Origin: Spirochaetales bacterium Spiro_07
Lineage (GTDB): Bacteria; Spirochaetota; Spirochaetia; Treponematales; Treponemataceae
Length of the DNA stretch: 45,454 nucleotides
Reading direction: 5' to 3'
Assembly (NCBI GenBank): GCA_001603145.1
Contig: LVBI01000024.1
Span: 1 to 45,454 of the forward strand
Below, one piece after another: positions 23,246 through 31,627 of the stretch (position 1 is the stretch's first letter; each line of letters opens with the position of its first letter). The notes below the pieces were generated by a model. That model did not search any database and had not been told where the DNA came from. It saw only the letters and a list, made by a program, of their open reading frames with translations. The position numbers were made by a program, and so were the translations under genes.

Positions 23246-24207
23246 CAGAGGCTTCCCCAAGTATCAATAAAAATCTTCGCATCATTCTTGAAACGGTACT
23301 TATTAGTTTCAACCCACGAACGTGCGTCGTTAAAATCTCTTATCGCATCAAAAAGCCCGAATGGAGCTTTCGAAATGTATTTCAGAATCTTTTTCCGCGG
23401 CAAGTCGGCATGATCCATGTTGAAAACAGGCGCAATGTTCTTTAAGAAAAACCGCAAATAAGATTCATCTCTTGTGGTGTCTTCTGGAATCACGTCTTCT
23501 TGATATTCAACCTTGAAAAGGCTTGCAAGCCTTATTTCTTCGCCCCAAAGCCAAGCGCGAAGAGAAAAATCCATGTTCTGCCAGTAGCTGTTCTTGATTG
23601 TGTAGTCAAAGCCGCCAAGCCTTTTGAATTTCTCGCAATTATACAAGCCGATAAAATCAAACGGATAAAGCGTAGGCGCTTTGTCTTTGTATGTCATACA
23701 AGGATTTATATTGAAAATATTGCCTGTCATAGTAGGAACCATCTGAACAGGCAAATCCTGACGGCTTTCTGTAGCCAAAAACGGAGTCTGGCACAAAATC
23801 TTTTCAGTCGTCACTTTTTCGATGAACCGGCGTGAAAGGCTGTCGCCTTTTATCGATGCATCGCTCCAAAGCACAAGCGCAAATTCGGTGTCAACTTCGC
23901 TAATAGCCATGTTCACAAGGTCACCGACTGTAACTTTTTCAAGCGGAACGAGGAATTTCACAAAAGGATAAGTCTTTACCAAATTTTCAATCTCATAATC
24001 GTTGCCAGCTTGTTCTACAAAGATTATCTGCCTGAAATTGAATTTCTGAAGCTGTTGAAAAATCTGGCTTCTATATTGCCGTGCACCGCGGTTTATGATG
24101 ACAATCGAAATAGGTAGGCACTGTTCGACAGGTGCCGTAAATTCAGAGCCGCCGATGACAGTGCACTGAATCAGCCGTTGGTTAAAAGTTAAAGGTATAG
24201 TATTCAT
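23245..24207 (-). CDS. glycosyltransferase-like protein (GT-A fold)
   Basis: A 320-residue protein. ISIVIINRGARQYRSQIFQQL begins like a family-2 glycosyltransferase, and LVLWSDASIKGDSLSRRFIEK carries the SDA in place of the usual DDD/DxD metal motif. Later NPCMTYKDKAPTLYPFDFIGLYNCEKFKRLGGFDYTIKNSYWQNMDFSLRAW resembles the acceptor-side RGGFDE...ED.DFSLR block of that family. It lacks a signal or membrane segment. I start at ATG 24205-24207; the gene overlaps the upstream radical-SAM gene by 26 bp and is read with it. It shares one base with the fusion gene that follows. Fold call moderate; donor and acceptor unknown. Confidence 0.72.
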   Translation of the reverse strand: MNTIPLTFNQRLIQCTVIGGSEFTAPVEQCLPISIVIINRGARQYRSQIFQQLQKFNFRQIIFVEQAGNDYEIENLVKTYPFVKFLVPLEKVTVGDLVNMAISEVDTEFALVLWSDASIKGDSLSRRFIEKVTTEKILCQTPFLATESRQDLPVQMVPTMTGNIFNINPCMTYKDKAPTLYPFDFIGLYNCEKFKRLGGFDYTIKNSYWQNMDFSLRAWLWGEEIRLASLFKVEYQEDVIPEDTTRDESYLRFFLKNIAPVFNMDHADLPRKKILKYISKAPFGLFDAIRDFNDARSWVETNKYRFKNDAKIFIDTWGSL

Positions 24208-25744
24208 CACAGTTCTTACATAATCCTTTGTATTCGTGGTTCATATGGCATTTGAACGTTTCAAGCCCTTTCTGCCAAATATCTTCGATTTTATCTTTAA
24301 AGATGTTGCCGCAAATGTTGTCGAAAATATGCTCTTTGCAAAGCGGAACATCGCCGTTTATCAATATACTCATATCGCGGCGTATATGCCAACAGTCGTT
24401 TCTGTGAACAGGCGTCAAATCTGCAACTTTGCGCTGCACAAGCCTTTCAGAAAACGAATCATACTTCTGGATTATAGCTTTGCCGCATTTTTCCTTCCAG
24501 TAACGGAAAAACGGCTCCATGTGAAGCTCGTTTTCCTGCATGCGCAGAAACTGCGGATAAACAGCGTCTTTGAAAAGCGGCAGCAGAACCTCAACAGCCT
24601 GAACCGCGCTAACAAAGCCGTCGTTGCCGTGCAAAGATTTGTACATGTTCTCGTCAGCCGCGTCAATGTCCACAATCCAGATTACTGGTTGCTGGCCGTT
24701 CCTACGCGGCGTGGCGCTTGATGCTGCCTGTGCAATCTGCTGCGCAGTCTGAACAGTCAAGTTTTCGCCGGTTGTTTCAATAAGCACAGAAAGGCCCGGC
24801 TTTTCAAGCACAACCTTTACAAGCTCAGGCAAATCTTTATGGCGCAGCGGCTCGCCCCAAAGAGAAAGCGAAACTACGGCGTCATCTGAAAAGCTTGAGA
24901 TTTTATCAACAATTCCGCGGAATTTTTCAACGCTCATAAATTCGGCAGAAGACGCAACATTGACGCCAAACCTGTCTTGATAAGCTTTTGGATACGGGCA
25001 GAATGTGCATGTGCCTTTGCAAGCTGATGCAACCTGAACAGCATAAAAAGCTGGCAAGGTGCGCAGCACATCGGCAGAAGATTCTATTATAGAACAAATG
25101 TCTTTGTTGTCAGATTTTTCCGCAGAATAAAGCGAATAAAGCCGCTCGCACTGAAGCGCGTCTCTTTTTGTTCCACAGTAAAGACTTACGCGAAGACTTC
25201 TCAAGTCTTTCGGCGCAATTTCGGTTTCTATTTCAAAAGCATTTATGTCAATCTTGAGCATGTCAAAAATGCTCGTTCTTGTAACAGGCGAATCGTTGTC
25301 TTTTGCAAGCCCCGCCAGAATATTCGCCGTATCATGGTGAATAATTTCTGGCGCAAGACCAGCCGGATAGCCGTCTGCAAAGCAATATTCTGCGCCATAT
25401 TTTTTGAAAGTCTCAAGCAAGTTTGCTGTTATTTCGTCACTATAAAAGGGTGCATCAACAAAACCATAAACAATTGCATCAAAGCCGGAAGAAATTTCAG
25501 CTATAGTTTTAAGCAAAAGCGAAACCGTCCATTTTTCTTGTTCAATACGCTTGAACGAGAGCTTTTCTGCTGATAAACTATGTAGCGATGTCTGGCTAGG
25601 CATGGAAAGAACTGCAACAGTGTCTGCGCCCGGAACTTTTTCGGCCCAGGCTAATGCACGCTCTGCAGCAGATTTTCCATCAAAAACTGGAGCGTACGCA
25701 TATTCACCGGCAGTTCCGGCAAAAAGAATAACAATTGTTTTCAT
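24182..25744 (-). CDS. spiro-SPASM radical-SAM protein with N-terminal nucleotidyltransferase-like domain
   Basis: A 520-residue protein. Residues 1-190 look like a MobA/IspD-type nucleotidyltransferase fold (GFVDAPFYSDEITANLL, FADGYPAGLAPEII), though the start motif is weak. The radical-SAM core begins at C242-x3-C246-x2-C249 (ACKGTCTFCP) with the SLWGEPL strand near 294. A SPASM domain ends the protein with C451, C469, C478, C499, C509 and C512, enough for auxiliary iron-sulfur clusters. This matches the spirochaete-restricted spiro-SPASM family as I remember it; no member has a firm reaction to my knowledge. Start: ATG 25742-25744. A GTG six codons up would leave 20 bp to xseA. It is the first gene of the overlapped sugar-modification set. 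Confidence 0.88.
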   Translation of the reverse strand: MKTIVILFAGTAGEYAYAPVFDGKSAAERALAWAEKVPGADTVAVLSMPSQTSLHSLSAEKLSFKRIEQEKWTVSLLLKTIAEISSGFDAIVYGFVDAPFYSDEITANLLETFKKYGAEYCFADGYPAGLAPEIIHHDTANILAGLAKDNDSPVTRTSIFDMLKIDINAFEIETEIAPKDLRSLRVSLYCGTKRDALQCERLYSLYSAEKSDNKDICSIIESSADVLRTLPAFYAVQVASACKGTCTFCPYPKAYQDRFGVNVASSAEFMSVEKFRGIVDKISSFSDDAVVSLSLWGEPLRHKDLPELVKVVLEKPGLSVLIETTGENLTVQTAQQIAQAASSATPRRNGQQPVIWIVDIDAADENMYKSLHGNDGFVSAVQAVEVLLPLFKDAVYPQFLRMQENELHMEPFFRYWKEKCGKAIIQKYDSFSERLVQRKVADLTPVHRNDCWHIRRDMSILINGDVPLCKEHIFDNICGNIFKDKIEDIWQKGLETFKCHMNHEYKGLCKNCDEYYTFNF

Positions 25745-25782
25745 ATGTTTCAGTATCGGCACATAAACAAAAGGATTGAATA

Positions 25783-27057
25783 GTGGCGGAAATTTTTCCC
25801 AAAGATACTACATTTTCTGTTTCAGAGCTGACCGCATATATTAAGGCTTCAATCGAAGCATGCTTTCCGTCGGTCATAATCGAGGGTGAAATTTCAAATT
25901 TCAAGCCGTCAAGCAGCGGCCATTATTATTTCACATTAAAAGATGAAGGCGCGTCAATTGCGGCGGTGCTCTTTAAAGGAAAAGCCCGCTACTTAGATTT
26001 TATTCCGAAAGACGGAATGACTGTACGCGTTAAAGGCGCAGTTACAGTTTACGCACAGCGCGGCGCATATCAGATTGTGGTTGACACGATGGAACAAGCC
26101 GGAACAGGCGACATCTTGAAAGCCATAGAAGAGCTAAGGCGCAAGCTTGCAGCCGAAGGGCTTTTTGACCAGTCCAGAAAGCGGCCGCTGCCCAAGTTTC
26201 CGAAAACTATCGGCGTGGTAACAAGCCCGAACGGCGCCGCGCTTCAAGATATTCTGAACATTACGCAGCGAAGGAACAACTCGATTTCGATTGTGATTCT
26301 GCCTTGCACGGTGCAAGGCAACGACGCGCCCAAGACGATAATCAAGCAGATTGAAGCTGCGAACAAATTTGACATTGCAGACGTGCTTATTGTTGGGCGC
26401 GGTGGCGGCTCTCTTGAAGACTTGCTGCCCTTCTCTGATGAAGGTGTTGTAAGAGCTGTTGCAGCTTCAAGAATTCCTGTTGTAAGCGCGGTCGGCCACG
26501 AAGTTGACACAGCCTTAAGCGATTATGCCGCAGATTTGCGCGCCCCTACTCCGTCTGCCGCCGCAGAGCTTGTAACGCCGCTCAAAGACGATGTTTACAG
26601 CTTTTTGCAAGACAGCACAGCCGAAATGTACGAAATTCTCATGAACAGAATTGCAAACGGCAGGCTTCTGCTGCAAAGCTTTTCGCTTGAAGCAATGGAG
26701 CTGCACTTGCGCAAAATGCTTTCGCCGCTTGTTCAGCGTTTTGACGGCGCGCGCGACACGCTGATAGACGAAATGAAAAGCCGCATAGCGAAAGCACAGA
26801 ACAGGCTTGTGCTTGCAGAGCATAAGCTTGAAAGCGCAAACCCGCAGAAAATTCTTGACCGCGGCTTTGCAATCGTAAGAAACAAACAGAACGGCAAGAT
26901 TATCAGAAACGCGGCAGAAGCCTCAAAAGGCACGGTTCTTGAAATCAGGCTTGCGCAAGGCTCTATAGAAGCTATTGCCGAAGCAACTGTTGAAACGCCG
27001 GTTGCGTCTGAACATAAAAATGCAAATCAATTACATCAAACTGGAGAAACTATATGA
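25783..27057 (+). CDS. xseA: exodeoxyribonuclease VII large subunit
   Basis: A 424-residue protein of normal XseA size. Residues 10-110 are the OB-fold (FSVSELTAYIKASIEACFPSVIIEGEISNF, GHYYFTLKDEGASIAAVLFKG). The catalytic core follows with KTIGVVTSPNGAALQDIL, LIVGRGGGSLEDLLPFSDE and VSAVGHEVDTALSDYAADLRAPTPSAAAELVTP; a long coiled-coil follows (about 270-360). ExoVII degrades single-stranded DNA from both ends and works in mismatch repair after MutS/MutL. The start is GTG 25783 with AAGGA seven bases upstream. It is divergent from the radical-SAM gene with only 38 bp between them and overlaps xseB by 4 bp. Confidence 0.96.
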   Translation: MAEIFPKDTTFSVSELTAYIKASIEACFPSVIIEGEISNFKPSSSGHYYFTLKDEGASIAAVLFKGKARYLDFIPKDGMTVRVKGAVTVYAQRGAYQIVVDTMEQAGTGDILKAIEELRRKLAAEGLFDQSRKRPLPKFPKTIGVVTSPNGAALQDILNITQRRNNSISIVILPCTVQGNDAPKTIIKQIEAANKFDIADVLIVGRGGGSLEDLLPFSDEGVVRAVAASRIPVVSAVGHEVDTALSDYAADLRAPTPSAAAELVTPLKDDVYSFLQDSTAEMYEILMNRIANGRLLLQSFSLEAMELHLRKMLSPLVQRFDGARDTLIDEMKSRIAKAQNRLVLAEHKLESANPQKILDRGFAIVRNKQNGKIIRNAAEASKGTVLEIRLAQGSIEAIAEATVETPVASEHKNANQLHQTGETI

Positions 27058-27368
27058 ACACAATCGAAGAAAGGCTTGAAAAGCTTGAACAGCTTTCAGA
27101 TTCAATCAAAGACAGCGACTTGGGCATTGAAGAAGCGATGGCGCTTTTTGACGAAGGCATTAAGCTTGTGCGCGGCATCGAAAAAGACCTAGACGCAATG
27201 GAAGGCAAAATCCAGATATTGATGAACCAGCCCGATGACGGCACTGAAACTGAAAAAGCTGAAAAAGCAGCCGTTTCAAAATCTGCCGGAAAATCAAAAA
27301 AGCCAAGCGCCGAAAAGCCGGAGCTTGAGCTTTTCAACTTCGAGCCGAAACAGGTGAACAATGAATAA
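27054..27368 (+). CDS. xseB: exodeoxyribonuclease VII small subunit
   Basis: A 104-residue protein. Residues 1-65 match XseB (EERLEKLEQLSDSIKDSDLGIEEAMALFDEGIKLVRGIEKDL), two helices that bind the large subunit's coiled coil. The last 40 residues are a charged Lys/Glu/Pro tail absent from E. coli XseB, ending ELELFNFEPKQ. It starts inside the xseA stop (ATGA) and its last 8 bp overlap the start of mutL, so the three genes form one translationally linked unit. Confidence 0.94.
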   Translation: MNTIEERLEKLEQLSDSIKDSDLGIEEAMALFDEGIKLVRGIEKDLDAMEGKIQILMNQPDDGTETEKAEKAAVSKSAGKSKKPSAEKPELELFNFEPKQVNNE

Positions 27369-29274
27369 CCCGAAACCGATTCAACGGCTACCGCAAGACA
27401 CAGCAAGAAAAATTGCGGCAGGTGAAGTTATAGACAGACCGGCGGCAATTGTCCGCGAGCTTATGGATAACGCCATTGACGCAAACGCAAAGTTCGTCAC
27501 AGTTGAAATCGAAGAAGGCGGCATCGCAAAAATCCGCGTGCGCGACGACGGCTTCGGTATGACAAAAGAAGACCTTGAATCTTGCGCTTATCCGCATGCG
27601 ACAAGCAAAATCGTCACTGACGAAGATTTGCTTAGCCTCAACACGCTCGGTTTCCGCGGCGAAGCTTTGGCTTCAATTGCCGCCGTCTCACGGCTTGAGA
27701 TTACATCAATAAGGCAAGGCGGCATCGCCTACAAGCTTTCGGCTTTTGGCACGGCTGAACACAAGGTTGTGCCAACACAATGGAACAAAGGCACTGTTGT
27801 AGAGTCAACTCAGCTTTTCGAGAATTTTCCGGCACGGCGCGTGTTTCTCAAAAAAGCACCGTCTGAAGCAAAGCTCTGCAAGCAGTCGTTTATTGAAAAA
27901 GCCATGGCGTGGACAAGCGTAGGCTTCAAATTTATTCAAGACGGCAAAACAAAATTTGATTTTCAGCCTGACGAAACAAAGGCGGAACGCTTTGTTCATG
28001 CGCTTGAGCTTGAAGAGCCTATAAGCATGTTTCACGAAGTTTCGTGCCAAGACAAACAGCAAGGCTTTGAGTTTTCGCTGGTGCTAGGCGACACTTCAAT
28101 TAGGCGCAGCGACAAGCGCAATATCTACATTTTTGTGAACGGCAGGCGCATCTGGGAATATGGCTTGATTCAGGCGATAGAATACGGCGGTCAAGGCTAT
28201 TTTCCGAACGGAACATACCCGGTTGCGGCGCTTTTTCTTAATATAGACGCAAGGCTCGTCGATTTCAATATTCATCCGGCAAAAAAAGAAGTGCGCTTCA
28301 AAGACATGTCGCCGATTCATCATGCTATAAGCAGCGCAGTGCGCAATTTTTATAAAGATTCTTCGATTGCAGGGCTTGTAAAAGAAGCTTCGGGCTTTGA
28401 CAACGAAGACGAACCCTCTTTTGAAGACGATGAAAGCTTTTTTGCAAAGCCCGAACGACAGGCGTTTAGAAGCAGTTATTCTGAACAGCCGGCGCAGAGC
28501 TTTTCAGAGCATTTCAAGCAATATGCAAGCGCGTCATTTCAAGCTTCATCTCTTGAACCAAGACAGGCTGTTCAACAAAGTCAGGCAAACCTGGCGAGCC
28601 AACCGCGAGAGCCAAGTTATTACGCTGAAAAAGCTTATGCATTGCCACAAGAACCTGCGGAAAACGCATTTCAGCCTGAACATTTTGAGCCGGGCGTTGC
28701 ACAGCTCGAGCCTGAATATGGCGAAAATAACTTCCGCTATTTGGGCACGGCGCTCGGTGTTTTTTTGCTTGTTGAAATGAATGATGTGCTTTATTTTATC
28801 GACCAGCATGCCGCGCATGAGCGCATCTTGTTCAATCAGTTTATGAGCAGCATCGGCTCAAAGCAGAAGCTCTTGTTTCCGTATATCATTGAAACTGAAA
28901 GCGAAGCTGATGACAAATATCTTGAGTCTATAAAAGATGAACTTGAGAAAGCCGGTTTTGAACTGAAAAACGACGGTGGCGGCACTTGGCAGATTGAATC
29001 AGTCTGCACAAAGTGGAGCGGCACGGAAGAAGACTTGAAAAAAGATTTGCTCGAAAAGCATATCGCGCCGAACGAGCTTGTTAGAAGCATTGCCGCAACA
29101 GCTTCTTGCCGTACAGCCGTGAAAGACGGTACGGTGCTTGACAGTAAGACAGCCGAAGCTCTTGCAAGAGAAGCCCTTCAGCTTGAAGACAAGCACTGCC
29201 CTCATGGCAGACCGATTTTAACAGCTATATCTAAAGAGCAGTTTTTCAGCATGGTCAGAAGAACTGAATCGTAA
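27361..29274 (+). CDS. mutL: DNA mismatch repair protein MutL
   Basis: A 637-residue MutL. The GHKL ATPase occupies about 1-330: AAGEVIDRPAAIVRELMDNAIDAN, RDDGFGM, TLGFRGEALASIAAVSRLEI. A linker of about 100 residues (about 340-445, rich in Gln, Ser, Ala and Glu) precedes the C-terminal dimerisation and endonuclease-like domain. That domain has DQHAAHERILFN, where the second glutamate of the usual DQHA-x2-E-x4-E metal motif is replaced by Asn, plus SCRTAVKDG and CPHGRP. It links MutS mismatch recognition to strand excision. It overlaps xseB by 8 bp; with ExoVII the operon gathers excision functions. Confidence 0.95.
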   Translation: MNNPKPIQRLPQDTARKIAAGEVIDRPAAIVRELMDNAIDANAKFVTVEIEEGGIAKIRVRDDGFGMTKEDLESCAYPHATSKIVTDEDLLSLNTLGFRGEALASIAAVSRLEITSIRQGGIAYKLSAFGTAEHKVVPTQWNKGTVVESTQLFENFPARRVFLKKAPSEAKLCKQSFIEKAMAWTSVGFKFIQDGKTKFDFQPDETKAERFVHALELEEPISMFHEVSCQDKQQGFEFSLVLGDTSIRRSDKRNIYIFVNGRRIWEYGLIQAIEYGGQGYFPNGTYPVAALFLNIDARLVDFNIHPAKKEVRFKDMSPIHHAISSAVRNFYKDSSIAGLVKEASGFDNEDEPSFEDDESFFAKPERQAFRSSYSEQPAQSFSEHFKQYASASFQASSLEPRQAVQQSQANLASQPREPSYYAEKAYALPQEPAENAFQPEHFEPGVAQLEPEYGENNFRYLGTALGVFLLVEMNDVLYFIDQHAAHERILFNQFMSSIGSKQKLLFPYIIETESEADDKYLESIKDELEKAGFELKNDGGGTWQIESVCTKWSGTEEDLKKDLLEKHIAPNELVRSIAATASCRTAVKDGTVLDSKTAEALAREALQLEDKHCPHGRPILTAISKEQFFSMVRRTES

Positions 29275-29284
29275 CGGCTTTTCA

Positions 29285-29428
29285 CCCCGAATTCGTTTCG
29301 GGGCTACAAAAAGCTTGTCATGCCGAGCTTTGCCTTGCGCATCATGCGAATTTATTTCGGCACCTGCACAAAATGCTGCATGAAGATGCTGAAACAAGTT
29401 CAGCATGACGGGTCTACTTCGTAGCCCC
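29285..29428. repeat. palindromic intergenic element after mutL
   Basis: A 7-bp hairpin (CCCCGAA 29285-29291 with TTCGGGG 29297-29303) overlaps a larger inverted repeat: GGGGCTAC (29300-29307) with GTAGCCCC (29421-29428), and GTCATGCCGAGCTT (29317-29330) with AAGTTCAGCATGAC (29396-29409, two mismatches). The layout is REP or MITE-like. A further stem CAAGTTTT/AAAACTTG follows to the right. Confidence 0.7.
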
Positions 29429-29469
29429 ATCAAGTTTTCGCGAAGCAAAAACTTGCCACATCAAAACGC

Positions 29470-29509
29470 TTGGTGAGCGAAGTCGAATCTGTTGGTGAGC
29501 GAAGTCGAA
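29470..29509. repeat. tandem 18-bp direct repeat
   Basis: TTGGTGAGCGAAGTCGAA occurs at 29470-29487 and again at 29492-29509, a 22-bp period, directly before the thrC 3' end. Confidence 0.9.
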
Positions 29510-29517
29510 CCACACGC

Positions 29518-30930
29518 TTAAAGATTGTCTATAAGCCAGTCTTTGAAAGCGCTGTAGTTGTTCGTCATCGGAATAGACATGTCAGGCAGCTTCATAATCT
29601 GCTGAAGCCTGTCTGGAATAGACGGCTCACGCGCAATAGCCTTGTAGACAATCTCGCCGAACTTAGCCGGATGCGCCGTTTCAAGAATTATGCCCACAGC
29701 CTTTTTGTCAACAACAGCTTTTGCCCAAGTAGGAACATTCGGAGTAAGGCCAGGCTTTGAAGGGTCGCCCTTCTCACCGTTCATGAGCTTTTCCATTGCG
29801 CCTGAGCGGATGTCGTTCCAAGCAGCCCAAGCGACTGCACCATGCGGATCGATGATGTAGCCGGTATTCTTGTAACATTCAACGATTGCGTCTAATGTTC
29901 CCTGATTGTCTACCCAGTAAGAAGCGAAAAGATCGCGCACTTGCTCAAGCGTATACATGTGGCGGATGCGCTCATAATTGCTCGGCGCACCGACATCCAT
30001 TGCATTTGAATAAGTTGAAACAGACGGACGCGCATTGTATTCACCTGAGAAAATCCAATCCGGCACTGTATGATTGTCGTTTGTGGCGGCAACAAAACCC
30101 GCAATCGGCGCACCCATTTCGCGTGCAATCAAGCCAGATGTAAGGTTGCCGAAGTTGCCAGACGGAACAGTCATGATAATCGCCGGATTTTCGATTTTGC
30201 TGTCGAGAGCTGTGCGCTGCTGAACATACAGAGCCGCATACGTGTAATAAAAGCTCTGCGGCAAAAGCCGTGAAATATTGATTGAGTTCGCAGACGAAAG
30301 ACGGAATTTCTGGCGCAAATCTGCATCAACAAAAGCTGTCTTTACAAGCTTCTGACAATCATCAAAAGTGCCTTCAACAGAAAGCGCGCGCACATTGCCT
30401 GTAAAAGTTGAAAGCTGCTTTTCCTGCAGCGGGCTGATTTTTCCGCGCGGATAAAGAATCGTAACATCAAGACCTGGAACATTGTGGAACGCGCTGCCGA
30501 CGGCGCTTCCTGTATCGCCCGAAGTTGCAACAAGTATATGAAGCGCATTGTTCTCGTTGCGGTTGAAATAAGACATTGTGCGAGCCATAAAGCGCGCGCC
30601 AAAGTCTTTAAAAGCGCAAGTCGGGCCGTGAAAAAGCTCCATCACATAAGAAATTCTGTCAATCGGAACAATCTGCGCGCTGAAAGGATAAGCGTCGATG
30701 ATGATGTCTTGCAAATCTGCATCAGGAATCTCGCCGTCAACAAACGGCTTGGCAGCTTCTAAAGCGACATCTCTAAAAGAAGGTGCAACGCTTTTGCCCA
30801 AAAGCTCTTTCGGAAGTTTTGGAATTGTTTCCGGTACATAAAGGCCGCCAGTCTTGGCGTTCATTCCGCTTAAAACGGCTGTTCTAAAATCAACAGCACA
30901 TGACGAATCTCTAGTGTCTCTGTAAATCAT
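29518..30930 (-). CDS. thrC: threonine synthase
   Basis: A 470-residue PLP enzyme that turns O-phosphohomoserine into threonine. The N-terminal domain (MIYRDTRDSSCAVDFRTAVLSGMNAKTGGLYVPETIP) is typical of the long ThrC class. The PLP lysine is K108 in FHGPTCAFKDFGARF; the phosphate-binding text ATSGDTGSAVGSAF and VPSGNFGNLTSGLIAREMG are complete. I start at ATG 30928-30930, preceded by AGGA; an in-frame ATG 15 codons up would cross the TATAAT box. It stands alone; no other threonine genes are beside it. The 3' end abuts a repeat-bearing region, the 5' side a long hairpin-rich gap. Confidence 0.96.
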   Translation of the reverse strand: MIYRDTRDSSCAVDFRTAVLSGMNAKTGGLYVPETIPKLPKELLGKSVAPSFRDVALEAAKPFVDGEIPDADLQDIIIDAYPFSAQIVPIDRISYVMELFHGPTCAFKDFGARFMARTMSYFNRNENNALHILVATSGDTGSAVGSAFHNVPGLDVTILYPRGKISPLQEKQLSTFTGNVRALSVEGTFDDCQKLVKTAFVDADLRQKFRLSSANSINISRLLPQSFYYTYAALYVQQRTALDSKIENPAIIMTVPSGNFGNLTSGLIAREMGAPIAGFVAATNDNHTVPDWIFSGEYNARPSVSTYSNAMDVGAPSNYERIRHMYTLEQVRDLFASYWVDNQGTLDAIVECYKNTGYIIDPHGAVAWAAWNDIRSGAMEKLMNGEKGDPSKPGLTPNVPTWAKAVVDKKAVGIILETAHPAKFGEIVYKAIAREPSIPDRLQQIMKLPDMSIPMTNNYSAFKDWLIDNL

Positions 30931-30939
30931 ATCGTTCCT

Positions 30940-30964
30940 ATTATAATTCAGGCTGAAATGCCTG
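30940..30964 (-). promoter_or_regulatory. thrC promoter with an inverted repeat as possible operator
   Basis: TATAAT (30940-30945 on the minus strand) lies 9 nt before the thrC ATG. Just upstream CAGGC/GCCTG with a six-base centre (30949-30964) sits where the spacer and -35 would be; the -35 itself is poor, which suggests regulated use. Confidence 0.5.
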
Positions 30965-31627
30965 ATAGTAATCAAATTCAGAATTAATTTAACATACTAT
31001 AGAAGAATGAACAAGAGCAACATTGCGCTTAGAAAGCGCACAACTTGACGCTTGTAAGCGTCGGAACTTTTTAAGGAGAAAGACACCCCTCTACTTCGGA
31101 AGCGGGGGTTTCTTTCCCCTTAAACCCCTATCTTCCCCAGCACCGATTAGGGGCTTTACGCCCCTAATGACCCCGAGATGTAATCTTTTTTTGATGGAAC
31201 TCCGCTTTTGTAGATTGAGCTGGTGTAAAGCAGCTGTGTCATTGCTGTGCAACGGCGCGAGGGCGACGGAGTGCGGTTCAAAAATGCTCTGTTTGTTGCC
31301 GTCGCGAAAGTGACGTATTTATAGTTTCCATGCAACAAACAGTGCATAGCGCGCTAGCGCGCGGTTCGGGTGCGTAAAAAGCTTAATCTACGGAATAGTC
31401 TAATCTGGCGCACCGCTGCCAGTTTTGCTGCGCAAAACTGGAAAGCTGTTGTACAGTCCGCCGCCCGAAAGCATGTATACATAAGCACTTTTTTTGCAAG
31501 ATTGCCGTGTCATTCGCAGCGAAGCTTCGAGCGAGTACGGCAATGACACATGGGGTCTGCTTCATATTGAAAAAAAACGATTGCGTTTTATCAAAGACTA
31601 AGGTAAAGTCTATTACAGAGGTTTTTT
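30965..31627. repeat. hairpin-rich intergenic region without a recognisable gene
   Basis: No frame here resembles a protein. Inverted repeats follow one another: TGCGCTT/AAGCGCA (31024-31040), GACGCTT/AAGCGTC (31047-31062), ACCCC...CTTCGGAAG...GGGGT (31085-31109), ATTAGGGGC/GCCCCTAAT (31146-31168), CTGTTTGTTGC/GCAACAAACAG (31289-31342), CCAGTTTTGC/GCAAAACTGG (31419-31441) and a TGTCATTGCCGTACTC element (31501-31549). It looks like accumulated small palindromic repeats. Confidence 0.7.
31501..31549 (-). repeat. TGTCATTGCCGTACTC palindromic element, copy 1
   Basis: ATTGCCGT (31501-31508) pairs with ACGGCAAT (31537-31544); an overlapping alternative pairs GTGTCATT (31507-31514) with AATGACAC (31542-31549). 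On the minus strand the 16 bases of 31533-31548 read TGTCATTGCCGTACTC, identical to 32896-32911. Confidence 0.8.

Noticed and set aside
29470..29509. CRISPR array
   Set aside because: Only two 18-bp copies with a 4-bp gap; no spacers of regular length and no cas genes.
31023..31565. Reading frames on both strands in the gap after thrC
   Set aside because: They run through hairpins, have no ribosome site and no protein-like composition.
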